A stretch of 64,000 nt of DNA from NCBI RefSeq assembly GCF_019656315.1, contig NZ_BPLU01000067.1, forward strand, positions 172,850 through 236,849. The letters are read 5' to 3'. This stretch comes from Flavobacterium sp. UMI-01. GTDB taxonomy: Bacteria > Bacteroidota > Bacteroidia > Flavobacteriales > Flavobacteriaceae. The translations under genes and the position numbers were made by a program. The first letter of the stretch is position 1, and every line of letters begins with the position of its first letter. This document shows positions 47,306 through 54,455 of this stretch, piece by piece. The notes below the pieces were generated by a model. The model was not told the DNA's origin, made no database searches, and saw only the letters and a list, made by a program, of their open reading frames with translations.

Positions 47306-48538
47306 ATGGATACAGGATTATTAACCACAAATAACGTATGGATGATGCTATGTACAGCATTAGTATTTTTCATGCACTTAGGATTTTCATTTTTAGAAAT
47401 TGGATTGACAAGACAAAAAAACACCATAAACATCTTATTCAAAAACTTATTCATCATTTGTATTGGATTGTTACTTTACTGCTTAGTAGGATTCAACTTG
47501 ATGTACCCAGGAGATTTTAACGGTTTCTTCGGATTTGCAGGATTCGGATTAGAGGCTCCTCTTAAAGACGGTGCATTAGACCTTGCATACAACGAAGGAT
47601 ACACTTACTGGACTGACTTCTTATTCCAAGGAATGTTTGCTGCTACTGCTGCTACTATTGTTTCAGGAGCTGTTGCTGAAAGAATTAAAGTAAATTCATT
47701 CATGGTATTTGCTATCATCTATGTAGGAATAGTTTATCCTATAGCTGGTTCTTGGAAATGGGGTGGTGGATTCCTTGACGAAATGGGATTCTATGACTTT
47801 GCTGGTTCAACTTTAGTACACTCTGTAGGAGGATGGGCTGCTTTAATAGCCATCTGGTTACTTGGTTCACGTATTGGTAAATTTGACGAAAACGGAAAAC
47901 CAAAAGTTATTCCAGGTCACAACTTACCTTTGGCTACTGGTGGTGTTTTAATCTTATGGTTAGGATGGTTTGGTTTCAACGGAGGTTCTGTACTTTCTGC
48001 TGACCCTGCATTAACCTCATTAACATTAGTAACAACTTGTTTAGCTGCTGCCGCTGGAGGAATCGCTGCTTTCATGTTCTCTCAATTCTTATACAAAAAC
48101 CTTGACTTAACTATGTTCTTAAATGGAGTATTAGCAGGTTTAGTTGGAATCACTGCTGGAGCAGACCAAATGGGACCTACAGATTCTATCTTAATCGGTA
48201 TTATTGCAGGTATGTTAGTTGTAGGTGCTGTTGCCTTAGTGGATAAATTAAGACTTGACGACCCTGTAGGAGCAGTTGCTGTTCACTTAGTATGTGGAAT
48301 TTGGGGAACTCTTGCTGTAGGTATCTTTGGAGCAATGGCAAGTATGGATCAATTTTTAATTCAGTTGACAGGTGTTGCTGTAATTGGAGCATTCTGTATC
48401 GTATCTTCATTCATTATCTTAATTGTAATCAAGAAAACAATGGGATTAAGAGTTTCTAAAGAAGAAGAAATCGAAGGACTTGACGAGCACGAACACGGAA
48501 TGAGCGCTTACCCTGATTACCGTATGAACGATAATTAA
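47306..48538 (+). CDS. amt: Ammonium transporter
   Basis: A 410-residue channel of the Amt/Rh family with eleven predicted helices. Typical motifs are FLEIGLTRQKNTINILFKN, AATAATIVSGAVAERIK, and the twin histidines in DFAGSTLVHSVGG and VAVHLVCGIWG that line the pore. GFNGGSVLS is the pore-proximal loop. The gene follows glnK directly and ends at a strong terminator. The C-terminal cytoplasmic tail is short and rich in Glu, and is where PII usually docks. Confidence 0.97.
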   Translation: MDTGLLTTNNVWMMLCTALVFFMHLGFSFLEIGLTRQKNTINILFKNLFIICIGLLLYCLVGFNLMYPGDFNGFFGFAGFGLEAPLKDGALDLAYNEGYTYWTDFLFQGMFAATAATIVSGAVAERIKVNSFMVFAIIYVGIVYPIAGSWKWGGGFLDEMGFYDFAGSTLVHSVGGWAALIAIWLLGSRIGKFDENGKPKVIPGHNLPLATGGVLILWLGWFGFNGGSVLSADPALTSLTLVTTCLAAAAGGIAAFMFSQFLYKNLDLTMFLNGVLAGLVGITAGADQMGPTDSILIGIIAGMLVVGAVALVDKLRLDDPVGAVAVHLVCGIWGTLAVGIFGAMASMDQFLIQLTGVAVIGAFCIVSSFIILIVIKKTMGLRVSKEEEIEGLDEHEHGMSAYPDYRMNDN

Positions 48539-48565
48539 TCTGATTATAATTCCTATTTATACATT

Positions 48566-48599
48566 AAAACCTGTTCAGTTTTCTGAACAGGTTTTTTTA
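48566..48599 (+). terminator. Terminator of glnK-amt
   Basis: AAAACCTGTTCAG and CTGAACAGGTTTT are perfect 13-base arms with a four-base loop, followed by a T run. Confidence 0.92.
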
Positions 48600-48820
48600 T
48601 ACCCCACACCAACCAGTTTCAAACAACCACACCATTTACCCTCAAAAACAATATAATTCCTTAAATAATACCAACAAAACAACACATTACTCATTTTTTT
48701 AACAAAAAAACAAGACTTTATTTAGAATAGAATAACTAAAATTTATACCTTTCATTAAACAAATTATGTAATTTTAGAAATACAATAAAGTAATGATTAA
48801 CCATTAAAAAACATCGACCT

Positions 48821-49081
48821 ATGTGTTTACTATCAGACAATGTGATTCCAGGTAATCGCGGCACATCCTTTGGCACTGATGCCAAAGAAGAAACAGACTT
48901 AAAAAACATTCAAAAAAGCATCCTGTCTATAGACGGAATCAAAGAGGTTTTAATCAATTTTTCAGTTTTTCCTAGGGAACTTAGGGTTTTTTCAAACAAA
49001 ATGATTCCCGTACAATTAATTGAAACAAAAGTTAAATCCGTAGGATTCCACGCTGTAAGCAAAGATTCCTTTTACAAATAA
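48821..49081 (+). CDS. Small HMA-like protein, first of a tandem pair
   Basis: An 86-residue protein, paralogous to the one at 49261 (shared LLSxNxIPGNxG, FGTxAKE, IQKSIL, VFPRE, KVKSVGFHA). The predicted beta-alpha-beta-beta-alpha order suits an HMA-type ferredoxin fold, but there is no CxxC metal motif. It may bind another ligand, or serve as a partner in protein contacts. An independent terminator follows, so each copy appears to be its own transcript. Function unknown. Confidence 0.72.
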   Translation: MCLLSDNVIPGNRGTSFGTDAKEETDLKNIQKSILSIDGIKEVLINFSVFPRELRVFSNKMIPVQLIETKVKSVGFHAVSKDSFYK

Positions 49082-49103
49082 AACAACCTCTGAATTTACA
49101 TTC

Positions 49104-49146
49104 AAAAAACATCCTTTATACTGCTATAGTTAAAGGATGTTTTTTT
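49104..49146 (+). terminator. Terminator between the tandem small HMA-like genes
   Basis: AAAAAACATCCTTTA (49104-49118) and TAAAGGATGTTTTTT (49131-49146) form a long AT-rich stem, followed by T residues. Confidence 0.85.
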
Positions 49147-49260
49147 TTCACAACCCCAATTCACAACTAATAATCAATTATTCATTGATTATTTACTTAT
49201 TAATGATTAAATTTAAAGAACCTAAAATCCTATTCTTTTAACTCCAAAAAAATCATTACC

Positions 49261-49512
49261 ATGAGTTTATTATCAAGCAATATTATCCCTGGAAACCACG
49301 GACGCGTTTTTGGGACTAACGCAAAAGAAGACTCCGATTTAGAAGCAATTCAAAAAAGCATTTTAGCTATCGACGGAATCATAGAGGTAGCCATAAACAC
49401 CCATGTCTTTCCTCGTGAAATAACGGTTTACTCCGACAAAATCATTTCCATTGAAGAAGTAGAAAAAAAAGTAAAATCAGTAGGATTTCATGCCATCCCA
49501 AAAGAAGTCTAA
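49261..49512 (+). CDS. Small HMA-like protein, second of a tandem pair
   Basis: An 83-residue paralogue of the protein at 48821, sharing about half its residues and the same motif order. Like it, it lacks the CxxC of heavy-metal domains and has the KVKSVGFHAIP ending. It lies upstream of the arsenic operon by ~130 bases but is separated by an AT-rich gap. A copy-and-diverge event explains the pair. The ATG at 49261 is preceded by a suitable purine-rich stretch. Confidence 0.72.
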   Translation: MSLLSSNIIPGNHGRVFGTNAKEDSDLEAIQKSILAIDGIIEVAINTHVFPREITVYSDKIISIEEVEKKVKSVGFHAIPKEV

Positions 49513-49620
49513 CCTAACAAGACCTCTGAACCATACAAACAACTTCTTTACACCTCTACTCCTTTTTAAAAAAAATAAAAAAAAACAGGTATAAAATTTT
49601 TTTCACAACCAACTATATCG

Positions 49621-49634
49621 TAATATTGCAATAT
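49621..49634 (+). promoter_or_regulatory. Candidate ArsR operator overlapping a promoter
   Basis: ATATTGCAATAT (49623-49634) is a perfect 12-base palindrome. It overlaps TAATATTG (49621-49628), a one-mismatch -7 element, 13 bases before the arsR ATG at 49647. The arrangement fits autorepression. Confidence 0.5.
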
Positions 49635-49646
49635 AAATATATCACA

Positions 49647-49979
49647 ATGGGAACTACAAAAACCGCACATTTCACGACAGAACAAAACGAATGGGCAACC
49701 TTACTCAAAGCCATCGCCCATCCGGCACGAATTGCAATCATTCAACACCTCATCAAAGTAAATAGTTGTATATGCGGGGCTATTGTAAATGAATTACCTC
49801 TTTCACAACCCACGGTTTCTCAACATTTAAAAGAACTAAAAAACGCAGGTTTAATCAAAGGCAACTTAGAAGGAAACACCATTTGTTATTGCCTAGACGA
49901 GGATGGATTTGCTAAGATCAAAGATTTTTTTCAAACCGTCAATACCTACTTAGAAAGTAAAAACACCAGTTGTTGCTAA
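49647..49979 (+). CDS. arsR: ArsR-family arsenic-responsive repressor
   Basis: A 110-residue winged-helix repressor. The ATG at 49647 is preferred over a TTG seven codons upstream. The DNA-binding helix is in NELPLSQPTVSQHLKELKNAGLI. Potential arsenite-binding cysteines are C41 and C43 (SCICG, at the usual ELCVC position), C80 and C82, and a terminal CC pair. It is the first gene of the operon with DUF6428, an ArsC-like reductase and ACR3, and would repress it in the absence of arsenite. A promoter-overlapping palindrome lies upstream. Confidence 0.93.
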   Translation: MGTTKTAHFTTEQNEWATLLKAIAHPARIAIIQHLIKVNSCICGAIVNELPLSQPTVSQHLKELKNAGLIKGNLEGNTICYCLDEDGFAKIKDFFQTVNTYLESKNTSCC

Positions 49980-50047
49980 ATCAAAATACAACCTACTGTA
50001 CATTTTAATCTCAATCCATTAGATAAAAACAATTAAAATCAAGCATT

Positions 50048-50518
50048 ATGAAACTTTCAGCAATCAAACCCATATTAGAAACTGTTGAAACAGTTACTTT
50101 TATTTTACCCAACGGACAATTAGTACCCGAACATTTCCATGTAACCGAAGTGGGACAAATTACCAAAAACTTTATCGATTGTGGCGGTAAAGTCCGTCAA
50201 GAAACCGTCGTAAATTTTCAATTGTGGGACGCTAACGATTACGAACACCGTTTAAAACCATCGAAATTGCAACAAATAATTGCCCTATCCGAAAAGGTTT
50301 TAAATATAGGCGATTACGAAATTGAAGTAGAATACCAAGGCGAAACCATCGGTAAATACGATTTAGATTTCAACGGAACAGCATTTACTTTATTGAACAA
50401 AACAACAGCTTGCTTAGCAGAAGACGCTTGTGGTATTCCTGTCGAAAAACAAAAAAACAACACAACCGAAACAAAATCAGCAACAAGCTGTTGCACGCCT
50501 GGAAGTAGTTGTTGCTAA
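50048..50518 (+). CDS. DUF6428-family protein of the arsenic operon
   Basis: A 156-residue protein with a beta-rich body (LPNGQLVPEHFHVTEVGQITK, DCGGKVRQETVVNFQLW) and a low-complexity cysteine tail (SCCTPGSSCC). The family is known mainly from Bacteroidota arsenic operons and has no assigned function. The terminal cysteine pairs are suited to binding trivalent arsenic, so an arsenic chaperone or scavenger role is plausible but inferred. It lies 68 bases after arsR and 72 before the reductase. Confidence 0.85.
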   Translation: MKLSAIKPILETVETVTFILPNGQLVPEHFHVTEVGQITKNFIDCGGKVRQETVVNFQLWDANDYEHRLKPSKLQQIIALSEKVLNIGDYEIEVEYQGETIGKYDLDFNGTAFTLLNKTTACLAEDACGIPVEKQKNNTTETKSATSCCTPGSSCC

Positions 50519-50590
50519 AACAACCTTTCCTAATTAAGACTAATTTTCCTCTCGATTTACAAAACAAACACTTTAATTCATCATCATACC

Positions 50591-51202
50591 ATGCTATTCG
50601 AATCCATTCAAAAAATAGTTGCTTCCCTAGACTTCAATACAATTTCATCAGAAAGAAAAGAAGTACTTCAACCCCTAATTGATTACATCCAAGCCAAACA
50701 CAGCGTCAAAAAAGACATCAACTTAAACTTTATTTGTACACATAACTCCCGACGAAGCCACCTCTCCCAAGTGTGGGCACAAACGGCAGCTGCTTACTAC
50801 AACATTCCTTCTGTTTACACCTATTCAGGTGGAACTGAAGCAACCGCCTTATTTCCTATGGTAGCACAAACATTGCAAAACTCAGGTTTTCAAATCGAAA
50901 CTTTATCAGAAGGCAACAACCCCATTTACGCCATTAAATACACCCCAAATGCACACCCTATCATTGGTTTTTCCAAAACCTACGAAGCCTCTTTCAATCC
51001 TGAAGGTCAATTTGCAGCCATTATGACTTGTTCACAAGCGGATGGAGGATGCCCTTTTATTGCAGGTGCTGAAAAACGCATTCCAATTACCTTTGACGAT
51101 CCAAAAGCATTTGACAACACTCCTCTTCAGGCAGAGAAATACCTAGAACGCAGCTTGCAAATTGCTACTGAGTTGTGTTATGTATTTTCGTCAATTGTAT
51201 AA
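50591..51202 (+). CDS. Low-molecular-weight phosphatase-fold arsenate reductase-like protein
   Basis: A 203-residue protein with the phosphatase P-loop FICTHNSRRS (C49, CX5R), which is used by LMW-PTP-type ArsC enzymes to reduce arsenate through a thiol cascade. A later cysteine pair lies in MTCSQADGGCPF, which may complete the redox relay. TYSGGTEATALFP is typical of the family. It stands between DUF6428 and the ACR3 arsenite exporter, so the reaction arsenate to arsenite is the natural assignment. The protein is longer than classical ArsC. Confidence 0.87.
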   Translation: MLFESIQKIVASLDFNTISSERKEVLQPLIDYIQAKHSVKKDINLNFICTHNSRRSHLSQVWAQTAAAYYNIPSVYTYSGGTEATALFPMVAQTLQNSGFQIETLSEGNNPIYAIKYTPNAHPIIGFSKTYEASFNPEGQFAAIMTCSQADGGCPFIAGAEKRIPITFDDPKAFDNTPLQAEKYLERSLQIATELCYVFSSIV

Positions 51203-51238
51203 TTTTTCACCAACAATAAACGAGTAAACTTTAAAACT

Positions 51239-52324
51239 ATGTCTGCAAATAATTGCGCACCAGCTGCAAATCGAAAAAAACTTTCTTTTTTAGACCGCTT
51301 CCTTACTTTATGGATATTTCTCGCTATGGCAATTGGCGTCTCTATTGGGTATTTTGCACCATCCAGCAGTAACTATATCAATGCTATGTCCTCAGGAACT
51401 ACAAACATCCCGTTAGCTATTGGACTTATTTTGATGATGTACCCACCACTTGCCAAAGTCAATTATTCTCAAATGGGAAAGGTTTTCAAAAACACCAAAA
51501 TCCTAGGCACTTCCTTATTACTTAATTGGATTATTGGTCCTATACTCATGTTTTTTTTAGCACTCCTTTTTTTAAGTGACTATCCCGAATATATGATAGG
51601 AGTTATTCTTATTGGCCTCGCTCGTTGTATCGCCATGGTAGTAGTATGGAACGACCTCGCCGACGGAAATAGGGAATACGCTGCAGGTTTAATTGCCTTG
51701 AATTCTATTTTTCAAGTACTATTATACAGCTTCTACGCCTACCTTTTCATTACTGTTTTACCTCCATTTTTTGGCTACAACGGCTTTGAAGTTGATATAA
51801 GTATAGCAGCTATTGCCGAAAGCGTAGGTATCTATTTAGGAATTCCATTTGCACTAGGCATCATTAGTAGGTATAGCCTGATTGCTATTAAAGGAGAAAA
51901 ATGGTTTCAAGAGCAATACATTCCAGTAATTTCTCCTATCACTTTAATTGCTTTACTATTTACTATCGTATTAATGTTTAGTCTAAAAGGTGAATTGATT
52001 GTAGAAATTCCGATGGACGTTGTACGCATAGCAATCCCTTTAGTTATTTATTTTGCTCTAATGTTTGTGAGTAGTTTTCTACTGGGTAAGTATTTTGGAG
52101 CTGATTATTCCAAAGCGACTGCCATTGCTTTTACAGCCACAGGCAACAATTTTGAACTTGCTATTGCAGTTGCCATAGGTGTTTTTGGAATCAATAGCGG
52201 ACAAGCCTTTGCTGGGGTAATAGGTCCTTTAGTCGAAGTTCCTGCTTTAATCGCACTAGTAAATTTGGCCTTTTGGTTTCAAAAAAAATACTATAGCCCT
52301 AAATTAGCTTCTACCAACCTCTAG
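51239..52324 (+). CDS. arsB: ACR3-family arsenite efflux transporter
   Basis: A 361-residue inner-membrane exporter with about ten helices. The hallmark [18 protein letters not shown] contains the essential cysteine of ACR3, and [20 protein letters not shown] is the second conserved block. It would extrude arsenite produced by the preceding ArsC-like protein using the proton motive force. It is the last gene of the arsR operon and is followed by a strong terminator. ArsB in the strict sense is unrelated; here the name is used in the ACR3 sense. Confidence 0.95.
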   Translation: MSANNCAPAANRKKLSFLDRFLTLWIFLAMAIGVSIGYFAPSSSNYINAMSSGTTNIPLAIGLILMMYPPLAKVNYSQMGKVFKNTKILGTSLLLNWIIGPILMFFLALLFLSDYPEYMIGVILIGLARCIAMVVVWNDLADGNREYAAGLIALNSIFQVLLYSFYAYLFITVLPPFFGYNGFEVDISIAAIAESVGIYLGIPFALGIISRYSLIAIKGEKWFQEQYIPVISPITLIALLFTIVLMFSLKGELIVEIPMDVVRIAIPLVIYFALMFVSSFLLGKYFGADYSKATAIAFTATGNNFELAIAVAIGVFGINSGQAFAGVIGPLVEVPALIALVNLAFWFQKKYYSPKLASTNL

Positions 52325-52348
52325 GAAGAAACCGCATTTTATACCGTT

Positions 52349-52391
52349 AAAAAAAAGGATTTTTCGCTCTATTGCGAAAAGTCCTTTTTTT
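52349..52391 (+). terminator. Terminator of the ars operon
   Basis: A stem of about 17 bases, AAAAAAGGA-TTTTCGC / GCGAAAA-TCCTTTTTT with one or two mismatches and a six-base loop, is followed by a T run. Confidence 0.9.
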
Positions 52392-52757
52392 ATAGAAATA
52401 CCAGATATTCAAGCACCACCAAACACCTCTCCTCTATGTTTTTTGACCTTAATTAGGAATTAAAAAATCACTCTATCAAACGCATTTTGTACGTGTTAAT
52501 TTTCAAAAAAACTGCACTTTATCGATTATTTTATTATATTACTTACAAAAAATTGGTACCACGGAACGTATTTATTATTTTTGACAAACAACGCGTTCAT
52601 TTTCTTTTCGTTTTTGTAGCGCAATATTATTCCAGCTTTACATTTCTTAAAGCTCCTATAACTAATTTAACTAGCAATTTACTAGCATCAGAATACCCTA
52701 AAATAGGTATTGTAAAAAAAGTATTAAATTTTTATTTTTAACCTTAAATATTTTAAT
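52392..52757. other. AT-rich spacer upstream of the T9SS-sorted protein gene
   Basis: Apart from an 84-codon open frame (52487-52741) with no recognisable motif, nothing is seen. The frame has a basic, hydrophobic composition and I regard it as chance. Confidence 0.4.
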
Positions 52758-53909
52758 ATGAAAACAAAACTACTTTCTCTCTTATTTTTACTCGTATTTA
52801 GTACGATTACGTATTCCCAAACCGAAGGAACAGACTACGCTTCTGGTATGGACGACCCCACAATTATGGTAGCAAACGGTACAGACTTATATGTAATGGG
52901 AGCCACAAACATCTATAAAATTGACACCACATCCCCCACCCCTACCCCCGTATCTATATACAATACTGCTGCTGATCACTACTTAGTAAACATTTGCATT
53001 AATGGCAACACAATGTACATGGCGCAAGAAAATTATCAAGTATCTACCGATAGCTTTCTAGGCGGAAGAATCTTTTCCCTAAACTTAAGCAATCTTTTAG
53101 CGCCAGCTAGTTTAATCTTCACTAGTCCTGAATATATTAGCTCTTTGACCAATAACGGCTCTATCATTTACTTCACTTCTGAAACATTAACAAATCCTCC
53201 TAGCTTTGAACCTTTCACCACTCATGTCGATAAAATCGACGCTAGTACCCCCAGCCCTATCGCTGAAACTATAATCGCTAACCTTAATACGGATAGCGTA
53301 GCAAGAGACATTCAATTTTACAACAATCAACTTTTCATCTCCTCAGCTGATGATAGTGTCATATTCAATATTGATGTTACCCAAGGAACACCAACAGCCC
53401 AAACATTGTTAAGTGGTCTTAGTTTCAATAGAGGTATCTTTTTACACAACAATGTTTTATATTTTGCCGGAGGTCATCTTATTAATAAATTCCCATTAGA
53501 TTCTTCATTATCTTCTCCTATTGCAGTAGCGAAAAATACTACGTATCAAGACTCTAATAACGGCTCTCCATTTAATGCCAACTTTAGAGATGTCGCTATT
53601 ATTGGGAACACAATTTACATGACTTTATCCAATCAAGGTAAAGTACTTAAAGTCGTAGATACATCATTAGGGACTGACGAATTTGCATCTAATTTTAATG
53701 ATATCACCATTTACAACACTAAAAACAAATTGTATGCTAGTGGCTTCGAAGACACAGTAAACACTACAATTTACAACCTTTCAGGACAAAAATTGATTTC
53801 TAAAAAACTATCCCCTAACAACAATTTAATAGACATAAGCACTTTATCAAAAGGAGTTTACCTATTCAATATAGAAAATCAAAAAACGGTAAAATTCATA
53901 AAGATTTAA
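52758..53909 (+). CDS. Secreted beta-propeller-like protein with a type IX secretion sorting tail
   Basis: A 383-residue exported protein. It has a signal peptide (LLFLLVFSTITYSQ), a body of repeats with short DLYVMGATNIYKID-like and IIYFTSE-like segments resembling beta-propeller blades, and a C-terminal sorting domain (YNLSGQKLIS, then DISTLSKGVYLFNIENQ and KTVKFIKI) typical of type A T9SS substrates. It would be delivered to the cell surface or medium. It stands alone between the ars terminator and a long inverted repeat. The ligand is unknown. Confidence 0.85.
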   Translation: MKTKLLSLLFLLVFSTITYSQTEGTDYASGMDDPTIMVANGTDLYVMGATNIYKIDTTSPTPTPVSIYNTAADHYLVNICINGNTMYMAQENYQVSTDSFLGGRIFSLNLSNLLAPASLIFTSPEYISSLTNNGSIIYFTSETLTNPPSFEPFTTHVDKIDASTPSPIAETIIANLNTDSVARDIQFYNNQLFISSADDSVIFNIDVTQGTPTAQTLLSGLSFNRGIFLHNNVLYFAGGHLINKFPLDSSLSSPIAVAKNTTYQDSNNGSPFNANFRDVAIIGNTIYMTLSNQGKVLKVVDTSLGTDEFASNFNDITIYNTKNKLYASGFEDTVNTTIYNLSGQKLISKKLSPNNNLIDISTLSKGVYLFNIENQKTVKFIKI

Positions 53910-53980
53910 TCCAAAATCAATTAAACCTTTCATACAACTACGGAATAAACTAAAACAACAATAAGGACATTCCTTTATAT

Positions 53981-54099
53981 AAAAGTATCCTAATGCTTTC
54001 TTTTTATCACTGCTAACAGAAATAATCAAACAGCCTCATGTTGTCATTTCACCTTAGTTAGTGTTTCCCCTAAAAAGACAAGATCATTAGGATACTTTT
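53981..54099 (+). terminator. Long-loop inverted repeat downstream of the T9SS-sorted gene
   Basis: AAAAGTATCCTAATG (53981-53995) and CATTAGGATACTTTT (54085-54099) are perfect 15-base arms separated by 89 bases, with a T run after the right arm. A terminator is the simple reading. The loop is unusually long, so a structured RNA or small mobile element is possible. Confidence 0.6.
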
Positions 54100-54134
54100 T
54101 TTACCGCAACCACCACATAATCAAACCTTCTCCT

Positions 54135-54151
54135 TACGTAACACCTACGTA
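54135..54151. promoter_or_regulatory. Upstream TACGTA pair in the nirB promoter region
   Basis: Two TACGTA palindromes (54135-54140 and 54146-54151) lie 11 bases apart centre to centre, with another at 54199-54204. They share the word found at the nirB promoter itself. Confidence 0.5.
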
Positions 54152-54417
54152 AATCCACTAACTCCCCTCCAATAAAGCAATAAAAAAAATACAAAAACTA
54201 CGTATTTAAAACAAAAAAAGATACGCTTTTCACAACCCAATAAATAAAAAAAATTGACAACAACCCGTTAAAAAACATAGATACCCCTTCAAAACAAATC
54301 ATTTTTAATCAATAAACCCTAAAAAAATTGTATTATAGATATTTTGAAATACGTTTTTTAAGAAATTCTCAAATAGTTTCAAAAAATAGATAAATATGTA
54401 TTTTAATTAAGTATAAC

Positions 54418-54436
54418 TACGTATATTTGCTACGTA
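54418..54436 (+). promoter_or_regulatory. nirB promoter with flanking TACGTA boxes
   Basis: TACGTATATTTGCTACGTA contains a TAnnTTTG -7 box (54422-54429) overlapping one TACGTA and followed directly by another. The ATG at 54456 is about 20 bases further. The 12-base word TACGTATATTTG is repeated exactly before the DUF4202 gene. Confidence 0.7.
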
Positions 54437-54455
54437 ATACTTAATTAATGATATT

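Noticed and set aside
52487..52741. An 84-codon open frame (MYVLIFKKTALYRLF...) before the T9SS-sorted gene
   Set aside because: No motif, odd basic-hydrophobic composition, and it lies in AT-rich leader DNA. No purine-rich site precedes it.
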